Below, in pieces: positions 51,549 through 62,230 of a stretch of 64,000 nucleotides of DNA. Source of the stretch: Eulemur rufifrons (taxonomy: Eukaryota > Chordata > Mammalia > Primates > Lemuridae); NCBI RefSeq assembly GCF_041146395.1, contig NC_091006.1, positions 10,980,001-11,044,000 of the forward strand, in the 5' to 3' direction. A program made the position numbers and the translations under genes. The notes under the pieces were generated by a model. That model did no database searches and had not been told where the DNA came from. It worked only from the letters and a program-made list of their open reading frames with translations. Positions within the stretch are counted from its first letter, which is position 1. Every line of letters begins with the position of its first letter.

Positions 51549-52892
51549 ATGCTGCAGATCGGGGAGGATGTCGATTATCTGCTCATCCCCCGCGAGGTCA
51601 GGCTGGCCGGGGGCGTCTGGAGGGTCATCTCCAAGCCGGCCACCAAAGAAGCAGAATTTCGGGAGCGGCTGATCCAGTTTCTGGAAGAAGAGGGCCGCAC
51701 CCTGGAGGACGTGGCCCGCATCATAGAGAAGAGCACCCCGCACCCGCCCCAGCCCCCCAAAAAGCCTAAGGAGCCCGGAGTGAGGAGGAGAGTCCAGCAG
51801 ATGGTGACTCCTCCGCCCCGCCTGGTCGTGGGCACGTACGACAGCAGCAACGCTAGCGACAGCGAGTTCAGCGACTTCGAGACCTCCAGGGACAAGGGCA
51901 ACAAAGGCTCGAGGCGGGGCAAGAAGGTGCGCAAAATGCCCGTCAGTTACTTGGGCAGCAAATTCCTCGGAAGCGACCTGGAGAGCGAGGATGACGAGGA
52001 ACTGGTCGAGGCCTTCCTCCGGCGAGGGGAGAAGAAGCCGAGCGCGCCTCCTGCGCGCCGCCGCGTCAACCTGCCAGTGCCGATGTTTGAGGACAACCTG
52101 GGGCCCCAGATGTCCAAGGCAGACAGGTGGCGAGAGTATGTCAGCCAGGTGTCCTGGGGGAAGCTGAAGCGGAGGGTGAAGGGTTGGGCCCCGAGGTCCG
52201 GCCCAGGGACGGGCGAGGCCCAGCAGGCCTCGACCGCAGTGGAGAGAAATGGGGCGTCGCTGCCGGCCAGCACCAGCCGCGGGGATAACGTGGGAAACGC
52301 GGCAGATGGGCGCGTGCCCGAGACCTCCCCCCGAGGATGGAGGCCCAAGATCAACTGGGCCTCCTTCCGGCGCTGTAGGAAGGAGGAGGCAGCAGCCACG
52401 GTGCAGGGGGCAGACATCCCGGCAGACGAGGGGGCAGAGGCCGCAGATAACCAGAGGGCAGAGGCTGAAGGTGACCAGAGGGAAGGGGCCCCAGCTGTCC
52501 AAGGGGCAGAGGCTGCAGATAATCAGAGGGAAGGAGTCATAGCTGACCAGGGAGCAGAGGCCCTGAATGCCCAAAGGGCAGAGTCTGAACATAATCAGAG
52601 GGCGGGGGCCTTGGGTGCCCAGGAAGTTGAAGCTTCAGCTGCCCAGGGGGCCACAGGGGGAGCCCCAGGAGCCAGGGCCCGGAAACAGGTCAAGACAGTG
52701 AGGTTCCAGACCCCTGGACGCTTTTCATGGTTTCGCAAGCGCCGGAGAGCCTTCTGGCACACTCCCCGGTTGCCAACACTGCCCAAGAGGGTCCCCAGGG
52801 CAGGCGAGGCCAGGAGCCTCAGGGTGCTCAGGGCTGAGGCCAGGGCCCAAGTGGAGCAGGGAGAGCAGGGAGAGCGGGAAGACCAGCTGTAA
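51549..52892 (+). CDS. CCDC8: CCDC8, coiled-coil domain containing 8 (3M complex subunit)
   Basis: In human, CCDC8 works with CUL7 and OBSL1 in the 3M complex (ubiquitin ligase-linked growth control, microtubule and genome integrity), and its loss causes 3M syndrome. The start chosen is ATG 51549 (MLQIGEDVDY), the first in-frame ATG, matching the human start as I recall it. Residues 1-62 are the back half of a PNMA N-terminal domain: LLIPREVRLAGGVWRVIS at 11-28 and EEEGRTLEDVARII at 46-59. Then come a Pro/Lys linker, a Ser/Asp-rich stretch (99-113), a conserved block with SYLGSKFLGSDLESEDDEEL (133-152) and a WREYVSQVSWGKLKRRVKGW segment (194-213). A Gln/Glu/Ala repeat (about 288-368) follows, then a conserved basic C-terminus with VKTVRFQTPGRFSWF (381-395). 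Length 447 against 538 in human, mostly through fewer repeat units. Single coding exon. Tail-to-tail with PNMA8B. Confidence 0.93.
   Translation: MLQIGEDVDYLLIPREVRLAGGVWRVISKPATKEAEFRERLIQFLEEEGRTLEDVARIIEKSTPHPPQPPKKPKEPGVRRRVQQMVTPPPRLVVGTYDSSNASDSEFSDFETSRDKGNKGSRRGKKVRKMPVSYLGSKFLGSDLESEDDEELVEAFLRRGEKKPSAPPARRRVNLPVPMFEDNLGPQMSKADRWREYVSQVSWGKLKRRVKGWAPRSGPGTGEAQQASTAVERNGASLPASTSRGDNVGNAADGRVPETSPRGWRPKINWASFRRCRKEEAAATVQGADIPADEGAEAADNQRAEAEGDQREGAPAVQGAEAADNQREGVIADQGAEALNAQRAESEHNQRAGALGAQEVEASAAQGATGGAPGARARKQVKTVRFQTPGRFSWFRKRRRAFWHTPRLPTLPKRVPRAGEARSLRVLRAEARAQVEQGEQGEREDQL
52410..52650 (+). repeat. CCDC8: Coding minisatellite in CCDC8
   Basis: About eight degenerate units of 9-10 codons with a core like EAADNQREGA, ADQGAEA or AQRAESE. 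The human gene carries many more. Unit number explains most of the length difference. Confidence 0.75.
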
Positions 52893-54305
52893 GCTGAGGG
52901 CCTGGTCCACAGAGCGACACCCCGCTGTCCTCTGCTGTCCCCTGCTTGGAATGAGGTGCTCTCTGCTTCCCTGCTTTAAAATAGGGGCTGAAAGAAGGGC
53001 AGGGAGTGCCTCCCACATTGCCACCTAACAGCCCTCTTTTCCTGTTAAAGTTTTCTCTCTCATACATTGATTTTTTTAAAAATACTGACTGCTTGTAGCA
53101 ACCCAAAAAATGTAAATAAAGAAATCGATACAGTGGGGTTGCATCGCCTATGACTTTAACTTCCTCAAATGCGACTCTAGGTGCTCGGCTTGACAAAAGG
53201 AGAGAGGCAGGGTAGGGGAGAAATTCCTTTTCCTGTCTCCTTTTTGCCTGCACACTTAACCTTGACTGCCTCCTTGAACTTAAAAAAGAGGGCTCAAGCC
53301 AACATGCAAAGAAAATGTTTACAAATTGATTCCTTGGCTTTGAACGTGGCAACTGCTCCAGGGTGACTTGGCCCTTGCTGTTGATGATGGGGACCCCTGT
53401 GTTGGCACCAGAGATGTGGCTTTCCTAGAGCTGTCTGTGCGTCCCTAGAATCTGTTTGGATCAAGTCCCACAAACATCTGGGCAGCTTGGCCACTGGACA
53501 CGTTGGAAAATCATTGCGACAGGAGCAGACCCCAAAGGGAGGTTGTGCTGTAGTGTGCCATAATTGCTTGTAATTGGGGAGAAATGGGGTTGCTAAGGCC
53601 CTGTGGAAGCTAGGAGGAAGCTGGGGGTGTCTTTCTGTATTGCCTTGTGCCCCCTCACCCCCCAGCAGTGAAAAATGGACAGCAATGAGCACACCCCAGC
53701 CTCGCTGGGGGGGAGCGGGACTTGACGGAGGGGAGTGGTCCAAAGGCCAGTTCTGTCTCCCTGTCTGGCTGCACCCCTGGCCTGAGTTTCTTCCTTTTTT
53801 TCCCTGGGAACTAAAGAATTCTATCCTGCCAGCCCCCTTTCTTTGTTGCCTTCCCTGTTGTTTTCTGCATGGAGTGGTTACTGATCACCCTGTGGCCTTG
53901 ATCTTGGTGGTGGACACTCGGCTGTTTAGTTCCTGGCTCACAGCCTGTCAGAAAGAGGCCCCAGTGGGGTCTGGAAGAAGGTCAAGGTGTGGACCCCACC
54001 TGGGGAGGGGGGTGGACTTGGCAGGTGTCTGGAGGAAGAGCCAGGCTGGCTGGGGAGGTTTCTGGAGCGACTGAGGCATGCTTTCCATACCAAGCTGGTA
54101 GTGACGGTGGGGGCTGTCCTTTGCTAATGCCCACATTGGATGACAGAGGGCTCATGACTTCGGGGGACCAGGCCTGCTTGGGGAGCTGGAAAGTGGAAGA
54201 GAACAGCAAAGACAAAGACCCCTGGAGAAACTCAGAGACAGGGACAAAATCGGGGGCTGGGAGGAGCAAATGGCTTGTGTGTAATAAACTCTACCTGTAG
54301 CCCGA
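52893..54305 (+). other. CCDC8: CCDC8 3' UTR with two poly(A) signals
   Basis: AATAAA occurs at 53115-53120 and again at 54283-54288. The second is followed by a GT-rich stretch (CAGTGTGTGTCTGC), which favours it as the main site and would give a transcript of about 3.4 kb. ORFs here (149-166 codons) are not supported. Confidence 0.6.
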
Positions 54306-54469
54306 CAGTGTGTGTCTGCTCTTCCTTCCTGCAGGGCCCAGAGTTGGGGGGTCTTGGGGAACATTGGGGTCTGTGGGAGGGAAAGGGGTGTGGACCCCAA
54401 ACAAGAGGCGAGATGGATATAACAGGGAGCTGTGTGGATTTCAGACATCAGACACCCTCGGCAACACTG

Positions 54470-54950
54470 GGTCACACCCCCTCACTGGTACACACGTGTA
54501 TGCACAAACACACTCACAGACCCAGACACGCAGGCACAGCACACACCACACATACACACACATGATGTCTAACACCCCCACACACACACACCCATGTCCC
54601 AAACACAGGCCCAACTGGCAGACCCACACAGACATATATGGTGATTAACCCATAGTACATATACACAGATACATGGACACACACACACCACACCTGTGCT
54701 TACAGAGGCACACGGACGCCCGTGCTCCTACATACACACAAAGACTCACACACATTCACGGACTCACACATACACGGCCATAATTACAAATTTCAGCATT
54801 TATTCCCACTCACAGGACACGCACACACTGCTAGATGCTGTCGCGTACGTCCGTACACTCAGCCACATGTGCACACACATCCGATCACACAGAAACTCGA
54901 CAGCCAGTCACAGACACACAAATACTTGCAGAAACACATTTTCACACCCT
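54470..54950. repeat. Degenerate CA-rich low-complexity DNA
   Basis: Nearly 500 bp of ACACAC, CACAGA, ACACAT and ACTCAC words, strongly diverged. Several ORFs of 87-130 codons cross it and encode only His/Thr-rich strings. Confidence 0.88.
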
Positions 54951-55440
54951 CCCTTGGGACTTATTTGTATAGCCCCCCTGAGTAGCCCTGAGGCTTTGGG
55001 CAAATGTGGCCCCACTGAGTCTCAGTCTGTCCCTCCCTCAGTGGACACAACCTTCTCTGCAGTCCTGTCCCCAGCATCTCCAGCGTGAGCACCCAGAGAG
55101 GCCGCAGGCGGGGAGGAGCCCGTGGGTAACCCGAGATGAGTTAGTAACGGGCCCTTCGGGATTTTTAATCCAAGGGGGTTTCAAATGCTGCCTGCAGGGC
55201 CGGTCCTCAAACGCAGCCCCTTCATGCCTCTGCGGTTGTGGTTTCAAACACCCCAGAAACCCAGAGATTTGACTCCAAATCAACCTTTATCTGGACCAGG
55301 CAGCCCTCATTGTCACCAAGGAGAAAATGACAGAACACACACATGGAGGCAAGAGATGCCACCCCAAGACAGGGGCACTTTCTAGGTCCCCTCCCAGGCC
55401 CATCGTGTGTGACAAGAGGCGAGGAAATGGTTGGGGACTG
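54951..55440. other. Intergenic, nothing recognised
   Basis: Short ORFs on both strands, no family resemblance, no repeat assigned. Confidence 0.35.
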
Positions 55441-55444
55441 GATG

Positions 55445-55560
55445 AGGAGGGGCTTGGAGTCCAGCTGCCTGGCTTCCCCCAGCACCGCCCCTTGCAAGCT
55501 GTGTGACCTTGGGCTGGCTACTTAACCTCTCCGTGCCTCCACTGACTCATCTGGAGGAGG
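55445..55560 (+). repeat. MIR SINE fragment
   Basis: CTTGCAAGCTGTGTGACCTT, GGGCTGGCTACTTAACCTCT and CCACTGACTCATCTGG. Confidence 0.8.
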
Positions 55561-55889
55561 GTCATGGCAGAGCTTGCCTCCCAGCGTGGCTCAGGGGACT
55601 GAAGAGGGTGTGATGTGCTCGAGCTCAAACCAGCCCCAACAGATGTCACCTCCCCTTATTCCTGCCTTATGTCAGCTGGGCCAGTTCTTCACGACACAGG
55701 TCAGCCCTGACGGGACCTGTGGTTCCCAGTCCTGGCCACTCCTGGAATGACCTGGAGCCCGTGCCCAGCACGCACATGCAATGGTGCAGGGTAGGGCTGG
55801 TTCCTGAAGCTTCCAGGTGATTCCAAGGTGCAGCCAGGACTGACAACCGCAACCCTAGGGGTCCTAGAGATTAGACAATCAGACCCCAT

Positions 55890-56070
55890 GGCAGTGGCTC
55901 TCAGACTGGTCGCACATCACCACCACCTGGAGGGCCTCGGAAAACACAGATCGCTGGGCCCCACCCCCAGCGTGGTTCTGCAGGTCCGGGGTGGGGGGCG
56001 GGATTATGTATCTAGTTCCCAGGAGACGTTGATGCCCCCGGTCTCAGGCCCTCACTTTGAGAATCGCTGC
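55890..56070 (+). mobile_element. MER5A (hAT-Charlie), near complete
   Basis: CAGTGGCTCTCAGACTGGTC, CACCACCTGGAGGGCCTCG, GCTGGGCCCCACCCCCAGC and the far terminus CACTTTGAGAATCGCTGC. Confidence 0.85.
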
Positions 56071-56550
56071 CCTGCAGGAAAGGCCGCTTTCCGCAGCCTG
56101 GCGCTCAAAGGCCGAGTGGAGATTTTGGCGCTTTTAAGGCACCGGGCCAGTGTCCAGAGCACTCCAAGGCCTAGGTCGCCTCCTGGTGGTTATGTGGGAC
56201 TCTGCAGCTCTTGTGGTTTGACATCCCGTCCGCAGCCCTGGACGAGGGGGAACGCGGCACCCTAGGCAAGGGGCGGAGCCTGCACTGGGGAAGGCAGAGC
56301 TTCAGTGGACACAAGGCCTTGGGAACCCGATGGGGGCGGAGATGTGTCGTTTTATGGCCCTGGAACCCTGATTTCTGCCTCCTTCCAGCATCTGGTCACA
56401 TGCCCAGAAGTCTCTAGGCCCCCTGTCCCCATCTGAGCAGGCCGTGGGGCCAGGACAAGTCCAGCATTGACGTCCTAGGCCAGGGCACGCTCTATAACAG
56501 TTCACATGCCACCTCCCCAGTGGCCTCTGCATCCACATTTCAAGGCGGCC
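56071..56550. other. Intergenic, nothing recognised
   Basis: GC-rich unique DNA with short ORFs only. Confidence 0.35.
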
Positions 56551-56554
56551 TCAT

Positions 56555-56918
<364 letters not shown>

Positions 56919-57049
56919 CATGGCCTCACTTTTAAACTCTAGTCATATCGAAATCCAACTAGATAGAGCCACATGGAGGCAGGTGGCCCGTTTTGGAGAC
57001 ATTGTGTCCCTTGCGCCCAGCTCTGAGCCTGGCACGGGAGAGGCCGGCA

Positions 57050-57400
57050 ATCACACGTTAATAAGCCCCTATTATCACAGCCCTGGCTCTTCCCACCTCC
57101 TGTCCTGCGCTTCCCTCCCGCCTCCTCCCGCCGCACCCACCTCTCCTCCTCAGGTGTCGCTCACGTGTCCCCGTCTCAGTGAGGGCTTCCCAGATCACTC
57201 TGCTGACGACCACTGCAAACCCTCTCCAGCCCTGGCCCCCCTCGGGCCCCTACCCTGCCGGACTTTTCTCCCCCTGCCCTCACTGCCTAAGGCGCGGACG
57301 GTGTCTTCACGTGTTTGTCCCCTGCCTGCCCAGTAGCATGGACGCTCCGGAGGGTCCTGTTTCCTGCGCCTAGAATAGAGCCTGGAACTCGCGGGCCCTG
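57050..57400 (+). repeat. L2 LINE fragment, GC-rich
   Basis: GTGAGGGCTTCCCAGATCAC, CACTGCAAACCCTCTCC, TTTGTCCCCTGCCTGCCC and GCGCCTAGAATAGAGCCTGG follow L2 3' wording. Confidence 0.55.
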
Positions 57401-58025
57401 GATGAATCTCCCCATGGCGCGGACGGCGCTCAGGCCTCTTCCCGGCCGGTGCTTCTTTCCCACGAGGGGGCGGCCGCTGTGTCCTCAGTCCCGGCGCCCC
57501 CGGCCGCTCCAGGCCCCGCGCCGGGACGATGCTGCTGCCAGCGGCGGTGCGGGTCTCTTCTGCGCGCCGGCGCTTTCTTGCGGGACCCCAGGGCCTTCAT
57601 GCGGCTGCCCCTGGAATCTCAAACGCTCCTCCCCGCACCCCCTCGGCCCACTCCCTCCAGGGGGCGTATCTTTCCAGCACATTCTTCGCCAGGCGCATCT
57701 GAGGTCTGGCTCGCCGAGTCCGTGTGGTTCACTCAACAGATGTCAACTGAGCAGCTACCGCGTGCTGGCTCGGTGCTGGGGCTGGGAACAAGACAGGCCA
57801 CACTCCGTCCCCAGGGAGCTGCACCTGAGCGGCTCTGCCGCCTCTCCCCGCCACGCGCACCTGTCCCCTACCGGGTAGGACCCCTCAGCCACCGCCCCAG
57901 AGTCCTGAGCCAGGGACCGCTGTGCTGCTGCTGCTGCTGCGGCCGATGGGGCACAGGCGGGAGGTGGAAAGCGCGAGGAAGAGGACGCTGTCTGGGGGTA
58001 GCAGCAGCGACAGCCACCGTGGTGA
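57401..58025. other. GC-rich block with L2 tail and (CTG)5
   Basis: CpG-rich DNA containing an L2-like tail (about 57725-57835; CACTCAACAGATGTCAACTG) and a short CTG run at about 57921-57938. The 187- and 230-codon ORFs are Pro/Arg-rich and unconvincing. It lacks the RFX-like 15-mer. Confidence 0.4.
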
Positions 58026-58034
58026 ACCAGGGGC

Positions 58035-58215
58035 TCCTGGGTCCTGCAGGCAGCAGTCCGCAACCCTTTTGGCACCAGGGACCCTTTTCTTGGAAGACAA
58101 TTTTTCCACGGACCGTCGAGGGGGGGATGGTTTCAGGATGATTCAAGCGCATGACATTTATTGTACACTTTATTTTTATTAATATTATGTTGTCATATAT
58201 AATGAAATAATTACA
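58035..58215 (+). mobile_element. hAT-like DNA element fragment
   Basis: CAGTCCGCAACCCTTTTGG, CAGGGACCCTTTTCTTGGAA and ATGTTGTCATATATAATGAA are wording of a common ancient non-autonomous DNA element. It also supplies two minus-strand AATAAA signals (58157-58162 and 58169-58174). Confidence 0.6.
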
Positions 58216-60334
58216 CGACTAGGTTGGGAGTTAGCGGTGGAGGCTGGGGAGGAGGCAGGTGGAGCTGCGGCCCGCCAGAGTGTATCTGGGTGGAAGCAGA
58301 GCACAGGTGGCCTGGGGTTCGAGCCGCAGGGGAACCAGGAGGGCGCAAGGCCTCCATCGGTGCCTAAGGGCTGCAGAGCTGAAGCTGAGGCCCAGAGTGA
58401 GGGCGAGGGCTGGGCAGGGGGCACAGTCACTGGAGAAGCAAAAGTCACTGGGTGTAAATCAGGGACAGGGCAGTTCCAGGGTGTTCTGGGCCAACATCAG
58501 CCATGAGGGTGGGGCATCTCCCCGTGCCCTTAGGCCCAGAGCCAGAGGGAACAGGTCACAGTGCTTAATTCAGCTTTCCTGGACGATGCAGGGGGCACAG
58601 TACACAGGAGAGGAGCCTATACCTGCTCTGGGGAGAAGTGCCGCTCGGGCCCTCCTCACCCACAGGCATGGCCAGAGGCCGCTGGGCCCAGGGCCACGTA
58701 CCTACATCCATCAGCCCCCAGGGAGGTGGGGGTTTCTTCCCCAGCCCCAGGGATACCTGTCCTGCTCCTCCATGGGCTGGTCACTGTCCAGGGAGGCCCC
58801 TGCAACCAGGAGGGGGCAGCCTCCGAGCATGGAGAAGTGTCCACAGCCTGCTTCTGCACCTGGGTGTCCCTGGCGTGTGACACAGACAGTCCACTCTGGG
58901 CTGTGAGGACTTGCCCAGGCCCCTGGGCCTTCCAAGAAACAAGCAGGGCAGGGCTCTCCTGGCACAATGGGTTCCTCACCTTCTGGGGATGGAAATTTGG
59001 ACAAGGAAACACAACACACTGCCCCAGGGACCAGAAGGTGTGGGCAGGGCATCCAGGAAGACCACTATGTAGGGACAACATCAAGCTTGGCAGGGAGTGC
59101 TGAAGCACAGGGCATGGCATGGACACACACACACACACACACACACACTACTGAAGCGTCTGCCCTTGGGACAGCAGTTGCCAAGGCCCCCGCAGTGCCA
59201 GCCCAGCTTACTCCAGGAAAAGCCAGGGCAGGGCAGCAGTTTCCTACGTGGGACATTTCCTCCTCTATAAGGACAGACCCACTGACAGGTTCTGGCCCTG
59301 AGAGCCTCTGCCCCTCACATGTGGGCAGAGGTCAGGGGCCCCTGTGGCCTTCAATTCACTCAGAGTGAACCCAGGACCCCCACTGTCTTAAGTCAGGGGC
59401 CGCAAGGCCAGACCTGAAGGGTGGGTCAGCCCCACGGGAGAGTGGGGGCCCAGGGGAGCCACAGCCTATGGGAAGGGGGCCACTGCCCACTCTGCCCAGA
59501 GAAGCCAGAAATCTGGATTTTATGTCAATTACCCCAAATGGAACATAAATAAATGGAAAATAATTAGAATTTTTCGTAAACTGCAGTCTGAGGGACAATT
59601 TCAGCCTGTGGATGGGGGCAGGTGGCCTGGGCCTTGGGCTGGTTCATGTGTATCAGCTGGGTCTCCAGCAGGCATGGCCCGGGCGCCTTCCCTTTCCTCC
59701 CCTTCACCCCCCCCCCCCGTTTGCCATCCCACACCTCCCCCTCAGGTCTCGCTGCCTCTCTTCCTCCTCCTCCTCTCAGCCCCCATCTGCCTCTCAGGCT
59801 TTCCTTTCTGGAATCATCTCCTCCCCTTATCAGGGAGCTTCTGCCTTCAGTGCTCAGCTACACCCTGACACTACTGGGTGACTGGGTGGCCGGGCCTCCA
59901 TCACAGACCCCAGGCCCGATCAGTCGGGGTCGGGGACAACAGTAGCCTTCAGCGCTGGTCAGGAGCAGGTGTCTGGAAGGGTCGGGCCCCTCGAGAGCCA
60001 TAAAGAACTCACCGACCTCCACAGGTGCCGCGTGTGCACCTGCACACTCACCGGGGCCCGACCCCGGGCCACCAAAGCCACCGCGCTCGGGGTATCCCCA
60101 ACCAGCTTCTCAGCCCGCGCGGCCGCTGCCTCCCGGGGCCCCTTTCTCTTTTCCTTCCCCTATCAGGGCTTCTTCCGTCAGGATCGCTTGCGCCAGCGGG
60201 ACAGGCACAGCCGAGCACCTGCGTTCAGCGGGGAGGTGGCCTCTGCTGGAGAGGGGAGGGGACAGGGGGAGGGCGGGGCACCTGTGGGCGCCCTGCAGGG
60301 CCGCTCCCAGGCGGGACGTCCTCTTTGGGAGCCA
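58216..60334 (-). other. PNMA8B: Probable PNMA8B 3' UTR and intergenic DNA
   Basis: No other gene was recognised. The first clear minus-strand poly(A) signals downstream of the stop are in the DNA element at 58157-58174, which would give a 3' UTR of about 2.2 kb. It includes an (AC)13 tract at 59123-59148 and a C run near 59707. ORFs up to 215 codons are not supported. Confidence 0.4.
59123..59148. repeat. (AC)13 microsatellite
   Basis: Thirteen perfect AC units. Confidence 0.95.
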
Positions 60335-62230
60335 CTAACGGCATCTAGGGGGCAGCTTCTGGCCCCGACGAGCCTTCCTCCCGCGCGCGGACTTGGAGCC
60401 CGCGGGCGGCTGGCCCTTGGCGTCGCCGGCCTTGGCGTGGGCCCCGGCGCCCGCGCTGCCCTTCTTCTTCTTGCTGCCCGCCGCCGCGTCGGCCTTGGCG
60501 GCGGCCCGGCTCGCGGCTTTCTTCTCCGGAGGGACGCCCTGGCCGCCCCCGCGGGTCGTGCGAGCCCGGGGCGGGGTGGGGGCGGCGGCCGTGCCCGCGC
60601 CTGCCTGAGCCGGGCTGCGGGGCCCGGTGCGCGCCCTCTTGGCCCGGGGCTTCCTGGACGCCGGGTCCTCGGGCTCCGACTCCTCGCTCTCCGCGTCCTC
60701 CGACTCCTCCTGCGACTCTTCGTCCGAAGCCTCCCCCGACTCTTCGCGGGCGGCCAAGAGAGCCAAGACCTCCCCCAGTTTGCCCTCGGCGCACTGGTAC
60801 TGCCCGCCCTCCCAGGCCTTTTGTTTGTCCTCCGCCGTCACGCTGTCATCCATGTCCTGGGCGGCCAGGAGCGCCACCAGCTCCAGGAGGCCGGCCTCCT
60901 CCTCACCGTCCTTGCCCCAGCCCCCGAGGAGCCCGCGCTGAGCCTTCCCGCCCTGGGAGGGGATCTCTGGCTCGGCCAGGGTCGAAATGCACTCCAGAAG
61001 GTTCCCGTCGTCCTGGGCCTTCCTCAGGACCATGGCGTCCACCTCGCGGCCCGCCTCCTCCACCTTCACGCGGGTCCCGGAGGTGTCCTTGGACATGACG
61101 GCCAAGATCTTCGGAAGGGCATCTTTTTTGTCTTTCTTGTCGCTCCAGCCCAACGACTCGATCACAGAAGCGATTTTCAACATCTCTTCCCGGGCCGAGG
61201 GGATTGAGGGGTCTGTATATGCCACGATGGCCACGAACTCGGGATTTTCCATCTCCTCTTTATCTTGCTCTTCGCTGTCCTGCGAGGTGGTCTCCGAAGC
61301 GTCACTGTACATCAGCTCCTCGTCGGAGGTATCTCTCACTGCCAGTAGGGCCACTAAGTCGGGGACACCGCTCTCTTGTTTGACGTTCAAGCGGATAGGC
61401 TCGGCCCCAGCGGTCTGTTTCTCTGCCTCCTCCTTCTTCTTGGCTTTCTCGGTGACGGTGACCAGGGCCAGGAACTCCCGGGGACTGTCTTCGTCGCCCG
61501 TGGCGCTCTGGAGGGCCCACTTCTTAACGAGCTCCCTCGCTGCAGCCTGGAGCGCTGCGTACAGCGCGCTCTGATCCTGGTCCCCGGTCAAGTCCCCCTC
61601 CTCGATCTCGCGGATCACGAAGCGCAGGTTCTCGACGGAAGAGTCGTCAGACTCGCTCTCCGCGGGAGTGGATGGGCGCCCTCCCCGGCCCCTCTTCCTA
61701 CCCTTCTGCGTCAACCTGTTGCCTCTGGCTCTGTTTCTGCGACCCCGACGCCCCCTCCTAGAGCTCCTGGCTGCCCCAGAGGGGGGACCGGCCTTCCCGG
61801 CTGCCTGCCCGGACCCCTGGGCCTGGGTCTCCGAAGCGGGAGGGGTGGGCGTGTCCCCCAGGGCCTTGGACACCGCGACCTGCGCAGGCCTTTCATCCAG
61901 CAGCAGGCGTTTCATCTGCCTCAGGAATCTTGCGTCCTGCGCACGCTCCTTACTCAGAACCCTCCAGACCCCGTCCTTGCCCGGGATCTCCCTGGGGATG
62001 GCAGCGTGATTAATGTCCTTCACAAACTCCACCAGGGCGGCCTTGGCCTTCTCATTCCTCATGGCCCTCGTGTTCCGCAGCCTGAACGTGCCCAGGGGCA
62101 GGAAGTTTGGCTGCAGGACTGCCTCGATGTCTGCCTGCTCCAGGCCCTCTGGGATGCCGGTGACCAGCAGGGCCCTGCGCACGTCCACCTTCAGCTCCCT
62201 GCACCAGTCCTGCAAAAGGCTCATAGCCAT
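60335..62230 (-). CDS. PNMA8B: PNMA family member 8B (PNMAL2)
   Basis: A gag-derived PNMA protein of 631 residues (human about 635), with no established molecular role. The start is in a perfect Kozak context (GCCACCATGG) and gives MAMSLLQDWC, like PNMA8A. Residues 1-112 are the PNMA N-terminal domain: LLVTGIPEGL at 21-30, AAIPREIPGKDGVWRVLSK at 76-94. It lacks the EGRT.EDV motif of its three relatives. A Gly/Arg-rich basic stretch (158-186) follows. Residues 252-495 are acidic with a hydrophobic motif recurring about every 40 residues (EFLALVTVT, DLVALLAVRD, EFVAIVAYTD, ELVALLAAQD, EVLALLAARE). Then come an acidic Ser/Glu run (498-522) and a Lys/Arg/Ala/Gly-rich tail with KPRAKRAR near 527-534, a likely nuclear localisation signal. 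Single coding exon, intact. It points toward CCDC8. Confidence 0.94.
   Translation of the reverse strand: MAMSLLQDWCRELKVDVRRALLVTGIPEGLEQADIEAVLQPNFLPLGTFRLRNTRAMRNEKAKAALVEFVKDINHAAIPREIPGKDGVWRVLSKERAQDARFLRQMKRLLLDERPAQVAVSKALGDTPTPPASETQAQGSGQAAGKAGPPSGAARSSRRGRRGRRNRARGNRLTQKGRKRGRGGRPSTPAESESDDSSVENLRFVIREIEEGDLTGDQDQSALYAALQAAARELVKKWALQSATGDEDSPREFLALVTVTEKAKKKEEAEKQTAGAEPIRLNVKQESGVPDLVALLAVRDTSDEELMYSDASETTSQDSEEQDKEEMENPEFVAIVAYTDPSIPSAREEMLKIASVIESLGWSDKKDKKDALPKILAVMSKDTSGTRVKVEEAGREVDAMVLRKAQDDGNLLECISTLAEPEIPSQGGKAQRGLLGGWGKDGEEEAGLLELVALLAAQDMDDSVTAEDKQKAWEGGQYQCAEGKLGEVLALLAAREESGEASDEESQEESEDAESEESEPEDPASRKPRAKRARTGPRSPAQAGAGTAAAPTPPRARTTRGGGQGVPPEKKAASRAAAKADAAAGSKKKKGSAGAGAHAKAGDAKGQPPAGSKSARGRKARRGQKLPPRCR

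Noticed and set aside
51480..52592. 370-codon ORF on the strand opposite CCDC8
   Set aside because: It is an antisense shadow of the GC-rich CCDC8 coding sequence. It is made of Leu/Pro/Cys strings generated by the coding minisatellite and has no family resemblance.
54275..55088. His/Thr-rich ORFs
   Set aside because: Translations of degenerate CA-rich repeats.
57315..58141. 187- and 230-codon ORFs
   Set aside because: Pro/Arg-rich frames across L2 and GC-rich DNA; no family and no promoter motif.
59969..61207. 412-codon plus-strand ORF opposite PNMA8B
   Set aside because: Antisense shadow of PNMA8B with Arg/Ala/Gly-rich composition. PNMA8B itself is clearly the real gene.
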